A stretch of DNA of 64,000 bases from DSYU01 sp964437595 (lineage in GTDB: Bacteria > Chloroflexota > Anaerolineae > Anaerolineales > Anaerolineaceae). The notes beneath the pieces were generated by a model. That model did not search any database. It worked only from the letters and a program-made list of their open reading frames with translations, and was not told the DNA's origin. The stretch is taken from assembly GCA_964437595.1 (NCBI GenBank), contig CAYTHO010000020.1, positions 6,430 to 70,429 of the forward strand, read 5' to 3'. Made by a program: the position numbers and the translations under genes. Shown piece by piece: positions 52,634 through 61,435 of this stretch; positions within the stretch are counted from its first letter, which is position 1, and each line of letters starts with the position of its first letter.

Positions 52634-53365
52634 GTGATCCACGTACTCGTCGTTTCCCCCATTCCCGCCATGCGCGCTGGCCTGCGCGCCCTACTTTCCG
52701 CCGACCCCGATCTGGTGGTTGCCGCGGCAGGTGACCTGGGGGAAACTGCCCTAATTCTGGGGCAGTCATTGCCAGAAAACACTATCCCCGCCCCAGGTAC
52801 GCTTGAGGCGGGGATGAGCGCTTCAAGCGCCTTAAGTGAAGAAGCACCGGGAGGCCCTGCTCCTCTGTGGAACGTTTTGGTAGTGACTCAGGGCAGCCTT
52901 GATCTTAACGGGGTGGCTCTGCCCCCAGAGCAGGCCTTGCTGCTGGTTACAGAAGACATCCAGGAAGCCCACGCCCTGGCAGGGTTAGGACTGCGCGCCT
53001 GGGGCGTGATCGCGCCCGATGCCACTGCCCAGGCATTGCAGACGGCGGTGCGCGCCCTGTCCGAGGGACTGGTGGCGGCCTCGCCCGCGCTGATCCGTGA
53101 GGTCATGGCTGGCATGGGGAGCGCGATTCTCACTGCCGCAGCGGGCGAAACGCAGGACAGCCCCATCGACCCGCTGACCGGGCGTGAAAACGATGTGCTC
53201 TTGCGCCTGGCCCAGGGGTTGACCAACAAGCAAATCGCGTTGGCGCTGGGCATCAGCGAGCACACCGTTAAATTTCACGTGTCTTCAATTTATTCGAAAC
53301 TTGGCGTTTCCAGTCGCACTGAGGCAGTGCGAAAGGGCGCCAGGTGGGGATGGGTTCCGCTTTAA
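52634..53365 (+). CDS. LuxR-type regulator with pseudo-receiver domain
   Basis: A 243-residue regulator. The N-terminal 165 residues resemble a receiver (MIHVLVVSPIPAMRAGLRALL). The acidic pair is lost, no phospho-acceptor Asp is found at the end of strand 3, and a Gly/Pro/Ala-rich insert of about 30 residues lies near 48-78. The C-terminal LuxR helix-turn-helix is intact (DPLTGRENDVLLRLAQGLTNKQIALALGISEHTVKFH). The GTG start uses AGGAG at the end of the protease gene. Its activity should be controlled by something other than phosphorylation. Confidence 0.85.
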   Translation: MIHVLVVSPIPAMRAGLRALLSADPDLVVAAAGDLGETALILGQSLPENTIPAPGTLEAGMSASSALSEEAPGGPAPLWNVLVVTQGSLDLNGVALPPEQALLLVTEDIQEAHALAGLGLRAWGVIAPDATAQALQTAVRALSEGLVAASPALIREVMAGMGSAILTAAAGETQDSPIDPLTGRENDVLLRLAQGLTNKQIALALGISEHTVKFHVSSIYSKLGVSSRTEAVRKGARWGWVPL

Positions 53366-54021
53366 ACCGGGTACTGGACGGGCACAGGCCGGCGCGGTTC
53401 ATCGGCGGTAGCCAGAACGATGATCAACTTGCTGACCTCTTCCAGCGGGTTGTACCAGGTGTGCGGCATTTTCGAGGCGAACAACAGGGTATCGCCCGGC
53501 TCCAATGTATACTCCTGGCCGATCACGTTGTAGATGACCTTGCCGCTGATGCAGTAAATGAACTCGCTGCCTTCATGGCTGAGGGGCTGTGAGCCGCTGT
53601 CACTGCGGGGTTCAAAGCTGACGATGAATGGCTGAAGCCCTTCATTACCAATTCCTGTGCCTAATTCTTCCAGGCGCCCGTGCAAAAAGGGCACGCTGCC
53701 GCGCTGGTCGTTTTTGGTATAAATGACCGGCTCGCGGGTTACCTTGACCTCGAAAAAGGCCGTAATGGGTATGCTCAACGCTATGGCGATTTGCTGCAGC
53801 GTTGCCACACTGGGCGATGTTTTTCCATTCTCGATCAAGCTCAAGGTATTGGCCGATAATCCACTCTTTTCTGCCAGCGCGCGCAGCGAAAGGCCTTGCT
53901 GCCGCCGCAGTTCCCGCAGGCGGTTGCCAAGCGTTTCCTCAAGCTTCTCTTCGTACGCCGGCATCAACATAAGTGAAAAAGATTCTTGGTTTTGACGCTT
54001 CTCGCGTTGTCTTTTTGCCAT
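53362..54021 (-). CDS. XRE-family regulator with C-terminal cupin domain
   Basis: A 219-residue regulator. The helix-turn-helix lies at about 30-85 (LSLRALAEKSGLSANTLSLIENGKTSPSVATLQ), and the cupin at about 120-205 (PLSHEGSEFIYCISGKVIYN and LEPGDTLLFASKMPHTWYNP). The basic N-terminus MAKRQREKRQNQ is unusual. This architecture often senses a small metabolite such as an amino acid, polyamine or fosfomycin-like compound. ATG 54021 has GGAAGGA before it. Its stop codon overlaps that of the convergent LuxR gene by four bases. Confidence 0.9.
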   Translation of the reverse strand: MAKRQREKRQNQESFSLMLMPAYEEKLEETLGNRLRELRRQQGLSLRALAEKSGLSANTLSLIENGKTSPSVATLQQIAIALSIPITAFFEVKVTREPVIYTKNDQRGSVPFLHGRLEELGTGIGNEGLQPFIVSFEPRSDSGSQPLSHEGSEFIYCISGKVIYNVIGQEYTLEPGDTLLFASKMPHTWYNPLEEVSKLIIVLATADEPRRPVPVQYPV

Positions 54022-54290
54022 GATTCCTTCCAAATTTCTAATCTCTAACCAGGATAAAACTAAAATCTAATCCAGGAACCTGATTTTATTATTTTACAAC
54101 ATAATAATAGGTTGTGAAGGGCAAAATGCCGAAAATTGGATAAAAACTTCCGAATTGCCGTTACAATTACGTTACAAATAACAATTCGTTTTCGTATCTT
54201 TGCATTTCGCCCGTCCAAAATCCTGTATTATTATGTCTCATTATAATGCACAATTGAGAGAAAACCAATAACGGTTTCTAATTGAGTCCG
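54022..54290. other. AT-rich intergenic region between divergent genes
   Basis: No reading frame or RNA gene is supported. CAGG-AA-CCTG near 54074 is a small palindrome that could be an operator of the XRE regulator. Several TAATAATA-type stretches near 54090-54110 are candidate -10 elements for the minus strand. Confidence 0.35.
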
Positions 54291-54319
54291 TTGACGTCCT
54301 CCTGTATATCATTTATACT
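54291..54319 (+). promoter_or_regulatory. Near-consensus promoter of the 240-residue protein gene
   Basis: TTGACG (54291-54296), 17 bases, TATACT (54314-54319). The transcript would start near 54326, about 20 nt before the ATG, with AAGGATGGGA in between. Confidence 0.7.
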
Positions 54320-54346
54320 CTCACCCAAAAGGATGGGACAGACTCA

Positions 54347-55069
54347 ATGAACCAACTGCGCGCGCTGCTTTTTCCAGACTGGAACCTGGAAGAGCTCCTT
54401 CTCAATATCGACCCTACCCGTGAGGATGATTTCTCCTTCGTGGTCGCATCGATCCAAGCCGGGCAATTGGTAGAGGCCGAAGAATGGCTGGCGAACGAGA
54501 TTAACCATTACCCCTGGGTGCTGATGGCTGCCGCGCATGTCAAGCTCAAAATGGAAGAAGCAGCTGAAGCTGGGCGTTTGCTGCGCGCGGTGACTCTGAT
54601 TAGCAACGAGGCGCGCCTGCGTCTGTGGGCCTGGCACAACCTGCGCCAGTTGGGAAAATATCCTTCACCAGACCTGGCCCGCCAGGTGCTGGGCGTTATC
54701 ATCGAGGTGCCTTTCGAAGAGCGCCTGGACGTGCTGGCCGCCTACGCCGACGGCACCGCCCGCTACATCAATCATCAGGGTGGCATGATCGTCTGGGACC
54801 GGGTGGATGAAACGATCACTCCGCTGGTGATGAGCGTAGTCCGCGAGGCGCAGCCAATTGGCCTCGCCATGGAAGATCGCATTGATGATAATATTCCCAC
54901 CGACCAGGTCCGCCTGAGCGTGCTGACTCCTGGGGGCATACACATGTGGCAGGGTGTAGCTTCTGAAAATGAGACGTTCACGAAAGTGTTCGCCAACATG
55001 GCCGACCTGCTGCGTGCGCTGGTCCAGATTACGATCGAAGAACGCAAAGAAGAAGACAGCGAAGAGTAG
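54347..55069 (+). CDS. Conserved hypothetical protein, 240 residues
   Basis: Not recognised. The N-terminal half is helical, resembling short TPR- or HEAT-like pairs (LVEAEEWLANEINHYPWVLMAAAHVKLKMEEAAEAGRLL is spread over two helices). The C-terminal half has beta-type segments (TARYINHQGGMIVWDRVDETITP) and a Glu-rich end EERKEEDSEE. It has no signal peptide. It has a strong promoter and precedes an MFS transporter gene by 20 bases. Confidence 0.65.
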   Translation: MNQLRALLFPDWNLEELLLNIDPTREDDFSFVVASIQAGQLVEAEEWLANEINHYPWVLMAAAHVKLKMEEAAEAGRLLRAVTLISNEARLRLWAWHNLRQLGKYPSPDLARQVLGVIIEVPFEERLDVLAAYADGTARYINHQGGMIVWDRVDETITPLVMSVVREAQPIGLAMEDRIDDNIPTDQVRLSVLTPGGIHMWQGVASENETFTKVFANMADLLRALVQITIEERKEEDSEE

Positions 55070-55088
55070 CGGGTAGGAAGGTTTATCG

Positions 55089-56336
55089 TTGAACATCATT
55101 ATCAAAGCGAAACAGAATCCCAGACTTGGCCTGATCTTGCTGGCATTTATTGCCTTTATTGCCCTCGGCTTGCCGGATGGCTTGTTGGGCGTTGGCTGGC
55201 CTTCCATCCGTGCGGGCTTTTCGATCCCGCTTGATGCGATCGGCATGTTCCTGACCACTGTGGTCATCGGTTACATGACCTCCAGTTTTCTCAGCGGGTT
55301 TTTGCTGGCCCGTCTGGGTGTAGGGCGCCTGCTTGCAGCGAGCTGCTTCCTCACCGGGTTTGCGCTGATCGGCTATACCCTTGTCCCGCAGTGGTGGATG
55401 ATGGTCCTGCTGGGCGTCATCGCTGGTTTAGGCGCGGGTGGGATCGACGCTGGTCTTAATACCTACGTGGCGGCCAACTTTGGCGAAGGGCTGATGCAGT
55501 GGCTGCACGCCTGCTGGGGCGTTGGCATCACCCTCGGCCCCATCATCATGACCCTCGGCCTCACCAGCCTTAACTCCTGGCGCTTTGGTTACCGCGCGGT
55601 GGGCATCTTCCAAATCGTGCTGGCAGTATGTTTTGTGCTGACCCTGGCCTTGTGGAGCCGCGGTGCATCTCCGGTGGGCGGTGCGGCCAATGCCGCCGTT
55701 GAACCGGAGAAAAAACTCACCGATTACAAAACACCCATGGGCGAAACCCTGCGCCAGCCCCAGGTGTGGTTGAGCATCATGCTCTTCTTCCTCTACGTCG
55801 GCGCGGAAAGCTCGCTGGGCACCTGGACCTATACGCTGCTGACCGAGTCGCGCGGCGTCAATGAAACCCTGGCGGGCTTCTTCGCGGGCAGCTACTGGTT
55901 CATGTTCACCATTGGCCGCATCACGGCGGGTATGGTCGCCAACCGCTTAGGGGTCAACAAGCTGGTGCTGGGCGGGCTGTTTGGGGCATTGCTGGGCGCA
56001 GGCCTGCTCATCTGGAACCCCGGCGAGGTTGCCAACGTGCTGGCGGTCGCCATCATCGGCATATCCATCGCCCCCATCTTCCCCGCCATGATGTCCGGCA
56101 CCCGCACGCGGGTGGGTGATCACTACGCCGCCAACACCATCGGCATGCAGATGGCCGCCACCGGCTTTGGCACCGCCGTCATCCCCAGCACCATGGGCAT
56201 CCTCGCCCGCCAGATCTCGCTGGAGGTCATCCCCGTCTACCTGCTGGTGGTCTATGCCGCCCTGCTGGGCGTTTATCTCCTTGCGATCCAACCTCAAATG
56301 AGGCAGGTTCCCTTATCCGAAGGCACTGCGAAGTAG
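55089..56336 (+). CDS. MFS transporter
   Basis: A 415-residue permease with about 12 helices. Between helices 2 and 3 is SFLSGFLLARLGVGRLL, the family's loop with a basic pattern. The centre has a cytoplasmic loop near 205-225 (EPEKKLTDYKTPMGETLRQP). The sequence LPDGLLGVGWPSI in helix 1 is common in the YbjJ/fucose-permease-like group. The TTG start has AGGAAGG eight bases upstream. Substrate unknown; a sugar or small organic solute is plausible. Confidence 0.88.
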   Translation: MNIIIKAKQNPRLGLILLAFIAFIALGLPDGLLGVGWPSIRAGFSIPLDAIGMFLTTVVIGYMTSSFLSGFLLARLGVGRLLAASCFLTGFALIGYTLVPQWWMMVLLGVIAGLGAGGIDAGLNTYVAANFGEGLMQWLHACWGVGITLGPIIMTLGLTSLNSWRFGYRAVGIFQIVLAVCFVLTLALWSRGASPVGGAANAAVEPEKKLTDYKTPMGETLRQPQVWLSIMLFFLYVGAESSLGTWTYTLLTESRGVNETLAGFFAGSYWFMFTIGRITAGMVANRLGVNKLVLGGLFGALLGAGLLIWNPGEVANVLAVAIIGISIAPIFPAMMSGTRTRVGDHYAANTIGMQMAATGFGTAVIPSTMGILARQISLEVIPVYLLVVYAALLGVYLLAIQPQMRQVPLSEGTAK

Positions 56337-56341
56337 AAAAT

Positions 56342-58954
56342 CTACTTCTTCATCCATTCCATTATCGCGGCCATGCTTTCCGGCGATACCGGCTGGCTTT
56401 CCAGCGCCCCATCCAGGGCGCATAAAAAGTTCTGATACACCTTCTGCATTTCACGGATAATCCGTTCGGGGCCTAGCTGCCACCATTCACGTGGGGTGAA
56501 GTACGCCGAAACCTCCGCCTCGCTGCCCTGCCGCCCATACCACTGGATCAGGTGCAGGTTGTCAGACTGGGCCAGCCACAGCGCCAGGTCGATCAGGGCC
56601 GGGTCGCCGGTCAGCAGGGCCTTGTTATATACCGATAGCATCAGTTGAAAAATCGACTGCTGGGCCGGGTTACCCAGGAAGAAATCCATCCCGCCGCTGC
56701 CAGCCCATGTGCTGTGAAAGGCAGGCAGCGGCATCTCGTAGGTTTCCTGCCCGTGCCGGTCGATGGCCTCGCTGGCGGTGCGGAAAGCCAGCCCGCGCTC
56801 CGGGATCGCCTCCGCGAAGCGGTCCATAAAGCTAAAAATGCCGCTTTCTTTATTATGGTGCTCGCCAAAAGTCTCGTAATCCCACCCCAACAGCACGTAA
56901 CTGCCCTGCGCTGCAGCGATCCAGTCGGCGTAGGTATCGGCCATAAGCGGCCAGCCGCTCCAGCCGCGGTTGGAGAAACGGTAGCCCACATCGTCGCTGA
57001 GCTGGTAATGGCGCGCCAGCAGGCGCAAAGGCTGCTGGTTGTGGCTGTACAAGAAGGTTGGCTGGCGCCAGTCCAGCACCCACGGGCGCCCATCGAAGAA
57101 AGCGCCTTTGAAGCCAGCCTGGTTGAGTGCGTGGTAGATGGTGTCTGACATTAACATCTCGGTCGTATCCGCCACCTGCGGCTCTTTGCCAAACAGCTCG
57201 CTTAACTCCTGGCGGGCCTGTTGCATGCGCTGGGTAAAGTGCGGCACGTTCCACAGCGGCAGGAAGCAGTGGTACGGCTCCACCGCCGCCAGCTCCACGT
57301 TGGGGTGGGCTACCAGGCTGCGGAACAGCTCGAACAGCTCCGTGTCCCAGCAGCGCGCCTGCTCGATGAACGACATCGAAAACCCAATGGTCAGTTTGAC
57401 ACTGCCTGACCGTACCAGTTCCAGGAACTTGCGCGTGGCGGGGTAGTAACAGCGCCGGGCTACTTTCTGAAAGTACCGTTGGTTCATCTCCTCGTCAAAT
57501 AGGCAGGTAGCCATTTCCTCCGGGCTGGCTCCCCCGGGGATGGGACGCGCCGGAAGGCGCAGGCGGCGCGGTTGGTGGATCACGGTATAGACCACCACAT
57601 CGCGCACAGGTTTAGGCGCGGGTAACGAACCATTATTTCCCGGCAGCCCGTCCATCAGAGCCATTGTCTTTTGCTGGGCGCTGGCCAGGCGAATCTTCTC
57701 AAACAGCACAGTGAGCACTTGCTCCCAGGTGTAGCGCGCGGCCACGCGCGGCGCAGCCCGGCGTATGGCCTGGGCGCGCTCAGGTTCCTCGCGAAGCTTT
57801 TGGATGATCAGCACCGGCTCTTCTGCCGATTCAGTGTCCAGGGCGATGGCCCCGGCGCCATCGGCGGAGTAGGTCTCTCCAGTGGGGCCGGTGAACACTA
57901 CGCCCCCGGCGGCCATTGCTTCCAATCCTACCAGCCCGAACGGCTCGTGTTTGCTGTTAGCCAGCACGAAGTCGGCGGCGGCGTAGAAAACGTGCAGCAT
58001 GGTCTGCGGCATAAAGAAGCGCAGGTTGTATAGATCCGCTGGTCCGGCATCCCGGATCAGGTTCAGCGCATCCGCCCAGGTATCCGGGCGCCCCGCAATA
58101 TCCTTCACTACCAGCCCCAGCTCGCGGGCATGGTTGAGAACATCCACGCCGTGCGGCTCAATACCGCCCCTGCACAGGAAACGCACGGCATACCCCATTT
58201 GTTTCAGATACGCTACTGTCTCGATCGCCATCCACCAGCATTTCGAGGGATCGTACCGCCCAACCTTGAACAGCAGCAGTTCGCCCTCCATCGCCAGAGC
58301 TGACCGCACCTCTTCCACGGCAGTCTTGGGGGGCGCGTGCAGCAGGCTGTTGGGAATGCCGTTGGGTATAATCAGCGGGTCCAGGCCGTAAAAACGCATG
58401 ATCTGCTTCATGTAGCGGCTGACGGTAGTGATAGTGGCAACGAAGTTCAGGCGGTTCCAGTCGATTCGCTCGAATCCCATGGTGTTGTTGGCGTTCCATA
58501 GCAGCACGGCTTTATCGCGCATCCCGGCGGCATGCAGCGCGTCTGAAAGTTGAATCAGCGCTGAGGTGGTGTGCCACTCTTCGGCTAATACGATAAGGCA
58601 GCGTCCTTTTTCTATCGCTGGTCGAGCAATCTGTTCAACGATAAATGGTGGAGCTGAAGCGGTATAGTCAGCCAGTTTGGCTTCCTCGCCGTCATACACC
58701 CCGTTCGAGTGATGACGGCTGATCCACTGGCACCAGCGGTGAAGCTGCAGGCGTCCTTCCAGGTGGCTCTCGTGCCCCGGCAGGTCCGGGTCGCCCACAA
58801 AGAGTAGATGGGTGCGGTATCCCTGTGCTGCCAGCGCGCGGGATAGGTTTGCAGCGCGTACCCCCAATCCGCCTGCCTGGGCGTAGGGATCTGGCCCTTC
58901 AAAGGACATAATAACAAATTCCGCCTGGTTGGGTTGTAGTTGATAGGTGACCAT
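56342..58954 (-). CDS. Fused GT4 glycosyltransferase and GH57 glycoside hydrolase
   Basis: An 870-residue two-domain enzyme. The N-terminal GT-B part is at about 1-430, with QAGGLGVRAANLSRALAAQG, NGIPNSLLH, FKVGRYDPSKCWW and the donor-site EPFGLVGLEAMAAGG near 340. The C-terminal GH57 part is at about 470-870. It has ADTTEMLMSD near 600, whose Glu fits the nucleophile position, and LGWDYETFGEHH near 692, whose Asp fits the acid/base position. GH57 enzymes act on alpha-glucans (amylase, glucanotransferase, branching). A role in making and trimming a glycogen- or maltodextrin-like polymer is inferred. ATG 58954 with GAGGT is chosen over TTG 58969. Confidence 0.88.
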   Translation of the reverse strand: MVTYQLQPNQAEFVIMSFEGPDPYAQAGGLGVRAANLSRALAAQGYRTHLLFVGDPDLPGHESHLEGRLQLHRWCQWISRHHSNGVYDGEEAKLADYTASAPPFIVEQIARPAIEKGRCLIVLAEEWHTTSALIQLSDALHAAGMRDKAVLLWNANNTMGFERIDWNRLNFVATITTVSRYMKQIMRFYGLDPLIIPNGIPNSLLHAPPKTAVEEVRSALAMEGELLLFKVGRYDPSKCWWMAIETVAYLKQMGYAVRFLCRGGIEPHGVDVLNHARELGLVVKDIAGRPDTWADALNLIRDAGPADLYNLRFFMPQTMLHVFYAAADFVLANSKHEPFGLVGLEAMAAGGVVFTGPTGETYSADGAGAIALDTESAEEPVLIIQKLREEPERAQAIRRAAPRVAARYTWEQVLTVLFEKIRLASAQQKTMALMDGLPGNNGSLPAPKPVRDVVVYTVIHQPRRLRLPARPIPGGASPEEMATCLFDEEMNQRYFQKVARRCYYPATRKFLELVRSGSVKLTIGFSMSFIEQARCWDTELFELFRSLVAHPNVELAAVEPYHCFLPLWNVPHFTQRMQQARQELSELFGKEPQVADTTEMLMSDTIYHALNQAGFKGAFFDGRPWVLDWRQPTFLYSHNQQPLRLLARHYQLSDDVGYRFSNRGWSGWPLMADTYADWIAAAQGSYVLLGWDYETFGEHHNKESGIFSFMDRFAEAIPERGLAFRTASEAIDRHGQETYEMPLPAFHSTWAGSGGMDFFLGNPAQQSIFQLMLSVYNKALLTGDPALIDLALWLAQSDNLHLIQWYGRQGSEAEVSAYFTPREWWQLGPERIIREMQKVYQNFLCALDGALESQPVSPESMAAIMEWMKK

Positions 58955-58969
58955 CTTGCAACCTCGCAA

Positions 58970-59155
58970 TATTGTTTAAACCAAGCAAGTGCCGAAGTGA
59001 AGTAAGGGGGCAAGAAACGCAAAATAATCAGGAAGCGCCGCGATCGATCGTGCAGCGCCCCCTTTTCTTTTTCTATTCTTTTGTCGGCAATTCAACGATC
59101 GAACCTCTAACGGTTACCCCTGGGAAAACGCAGTTGTTCAGACAGCAGACTGTGT
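58970..59155 (-). other. Roughly 200-nt structured leader of the GT4-GH57 gene
   Basis: The predicted transcript starts near 59155, far from the ATG. Within the leader, AAGGGGGC (59004-59011) pairs with GCCCCCTT (59057-59064). A competing pairing, GCGC (59035-59038) with GCGC (59055-59058), shares bases with it. CGATCGATCG at 59041-59050 is self-complementary. It could be a riboregulator or only a stable hairpin. No reading frame is evident. Confidence 0.4.
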
Positions 59156-59161
59156 CCTTAT

Positions 59162-59190
59162 AGTATAGTGAATTCTTCCCATAATTGCAA
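59162..59190 (-). promoter_or_regulatory. Promoter of the GT4-GH57 gene
   Basis: On the minus strand TTGCAA (59185-59190), 17 bases, TATACT (59162-59167). Confidence 0.6.
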
Positions 59191-59212
59191 CTATTTTGCA
59201 ATTTTTGTTACC

Positions 59213-60142
59213 CTACAAATACTGCCTCACCGCGTTCGCCAACCGGGGCAGGTGAATCTGCCCTTCCACTGCCACCGCCGCCAGGAAGGCTGGTACCCGC
59301 CACAGGCCGCGGCGTTCGGCAAACCCCGGCGCAATGGGCAGTTCTTCCTGATACGCCCGGAATACATCTTCCGGTACAGGTTCAAAATAGTCCACGTAAG
59401 CCAGGTCAATTTCCGGGTGTCCGTAATACACCGCCGGGTCGATGACCAGCGTGCCGTGGGCCGTGCTGATAAAATTATTCTTCTGCGCATCGCCGTGTAA
59501 CAGGGTAGGCTCGACTTCGGGGATATCCAGCCCGGGTAGGCGGCTGATAAATTTCTCTACCTCCCAGATGCTTTCAGATGGCATATTGCCCGAGTCAATT
59601 GCCTGCATTAATCGTGGCCACAGGCGGCGTTCGGTGTAAAAGGAAAACCATTCGCAGCTTGGCCGGTTATCTTGATACAGCGGCCCAAAATACCCCTGCT
59701 TCTCAAAACCGAAAGAGTCCCCTTTGATGCGGTGGATCTGGGCCAGGGTATGCCCAATCTCCCGCCACTGCTGTCGGGTGCGGTCGATCTCTGGCGCGGC
59801 TTCCATGACCATCAATACCCCGCCTTCCACCGGGTAATTGCCTATGGGGACAGGCACCTGTACCCCCGCGTACCTGGCGAGGTAGCGCAGCCCGGCCAGT
59901 TCCACCTCAAACTGATCCATGCCGTTCGCTACTTCGCTGAGCTTAACAAATACCGCATCCTCGCCGTCCGAAAGAATAGCGGCGGGATGCGATGCGTATT
60001 CACGTAAATCGCGGTAGCTTTTCACTTCCCATCTGCGCCCATAATGTTCCGAAGCGATCCATTCCAATGGAACGCGCAGTTCATCCCCCAACAGCCGGTT
60101 GCCCGGTGGCGCTTTTCCCCAATCAGCCTCAAAATTATTCAT
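59213..60142 (-). CDS. Fructosamine-kinase / aminoglycoside-phosphotransferase family protein
   Basis: A 309-residue kinase-fold protein. The catalytic loop LLHGDAQKNNFI and the metal-binding motif VIDPAVYYGHPEIDLAYVDYF are intact near 215-245. The start (RVPLEWIASEHYG, YRDLREYASHPAAIL) is longer than in the neighbouring family member. The resemblance to fructosamine kinases is clear, but an antibiotic or choline kinase role cannot be excluded. It lies between the GT4-GH57 gene and the second kinase-family gene on the same strand. Confidence 0.78.
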   Translation of the reverse strand: MNNFEADWGKAPPGNRLLGDELRVPLEWIASEHYGRRWEVKSYRDLREYASHPAAILSDGEDAVFVKLSEVANGMDQFEVELAGLRYLARYAGVQVPVPIGNYPVEGGVLMVMEAAPEIDRTRQQWREIGHTLAQIHRIKGDSFGFEKQGYFGPLYQDNRPSCEWFSFYTERRLWPRLMQAIDSGNMPSESIWEVEKFISRLPGLDIPEVEPTLLHGDAQKNNFISTAHGTLVIDPAVYYGHPEIDLAYVDYFEPVPEDVFRAYQEELPIAPGFAERRGLWRVPAFLAAVAVEGQIHLPRLANAVRQYL

Positions 60143-60535
60143 CGGCTACCTTCTCCCCTTTTTTTGTACTCACCCGTTACGAATTTTCTTTTATTACCGG
60201 TACGCCTAAACCTGTTCCATGCTATCCCTACCTGGCCCTGTACCGCTGCCCCGCAGTCTCTTTGGCCAAAACAGCAGCGGAAAACACGGCAAACTCAGGA
60301 GTATGCACCCGTTCGGCATAATCGTATGCTTATTGTTTCATTGGAGATACTCTTATATTGTATAGCAACCTGCTCGTTTATAGCTAGTGACTTTAATGAT
60401 CCAGGGTGAGGCTCGTGTTGCAGTTTCGTTGTAATAGAGAAGACGGGCTTAAGCTGCGACAGTTCTGAGCCAGCTCGTCTACAACAGCATTCCGCTGTAT
60501 TAAGAAGCCCTGAGTGAACGATTTACAGCCAATGA
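60143..60535. other. Intergenic region of about 390 bases, no gene supported
   Basis: Short open frames on the plus strand lack start signals and family likeness. It must hold the promoter of the downstream kinase gene (minus), possibly around TATACAAT near 60357-60364. No tRNA, hairpin terminator or direct repeat could be confirmed. Confidence 0.35.
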
Positions 60536-61435
60536 TTAGCGATAAATATGTAGAATATGATCCACTGCTCCGCCGTAATTCTCACCAAACAGGTTCAAGT
60601 GGTTGAGCAAATGGTACAGGTTGTACAAATCGCGTCGTTCAGCATAACCTGGGTCAAGCGGCCAGGTATTTTGGTAGGCTGCATAAAACCGGCTGCTAAA
60701 ACCACCGAACAGCTCGGTGTAGGCAATTTCCACTTCTCGATCGCTGTAAGATATGGCCGGGTCGATTAAGGCCAATCCATCTGGACCGGGAATGACGTTT
60801 CCACTCCATAAGTCGCCGTGTATGAGTGAAGGCCGTCGTTGGGAATTACCGAGAAGTGAAGGTAGGCGGGTTATCAAATCCTCAAGGTGCTTTCGCCGTT
60901 CCCCGCTGACGCGATTATTGCGAATTCCAAGCTCCATTTGGTGCCCAAGGCGGGAGATCGCAAAAAATCGAGTCCAATCGATTTCCCAGTCATTCACCTG
61001 GCGTGTACTGCCCAAATAGTTGTCTGCCTCCAGCCCGTAAGCCGGCGGTTCGTGCTGTGACTGGCCTTTTCGGTGCAGTTCGGCAAGCTGTTCGCCCAGG
61101 CGTTCCGGGTCGCCATCACGCGGCCCATCCAGATATTCAAGCAGGATCCAGGCTGGGCTTCGATCATCCGCTTCCTGATAGCTCAGCACTTCAGGTACGC
61201 GCACCGTTCGGGTCGCGGCCAATCGTTTTAACCCATGTGCCTCGCATTGGAACATGCCGGGCAGTGGAGCACGATTGTATTTTAACAAGTACCGCGCCTG
61301 CCCAGTTTCGAGCCGCATCGCGTTATTGATGCAGCCGCCGCCGATGGACCGGGCCTGGCGAATCGGAGTAGCATCGCCTAACAGCCTCAGCGTTTGCGCA
61401 ATCGGTTCGGATAAGGAACCGGGTAAATCACTCAT
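60536..61435 (-). CDS. Fructosamine/ribulosamine 3-kinase family protein
   Basis: A 299-residue FN3K-family kinase. The N-terminal ARSIGGGCINNAMRLETGQARYLLKYN is the Gly-rich loop and Lys. The catalytic loop is SLIHGDLWSGNVIPG, the metal Asp LALIDPAISYSDREVEIAYTELFGGF, and the end LYNLYHLLNHLNLFG, all diagnostic. Members phosphorylate protein-bound ketoamines, which then leave the protein. It overlaps the phosphatase gene by ATGA, a pairing seen for bacterial FN3K homologues. Deglycation of proteins damaged by pentose phosphates is the leading hypothesis. Confidence 0.92.
   Translation of the reverse strand: MSDLPGSLSEPIAQTLRLLGDATPIRQARSIGGGCINNAMRLETGQARYLLKYNRAPLPGMFQCEAHGLKRLAATRTVRVPEVLSYQEADDRSPAWILLEYLDGPRDGDPERLGEQLAELHRKGQSQHEPPAYGLEADNYLGSTRQVNDWEIDWTRFFAISRLGHQMELGIRNNRVSGERRKHLEDLITRLPSLLGNSQRRPSLIHGDLWSGNVIPGPDGLALIDPAISYSDREVEIAYTELFGGFSSRFYAAYQNTWPLDPGYAERRDLYNLYHLLNHLNLFGENYGGAVDHILHIYR

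Noticed and set aside
59992..60409. Two overlapping plus-strand frames of 109 and 121 residues at the start of the kinase gene and in the gap before it
   Set aside because: Neither has a start signal. Much of each is antisense to the kinase gene, and the rest is low-complexity.
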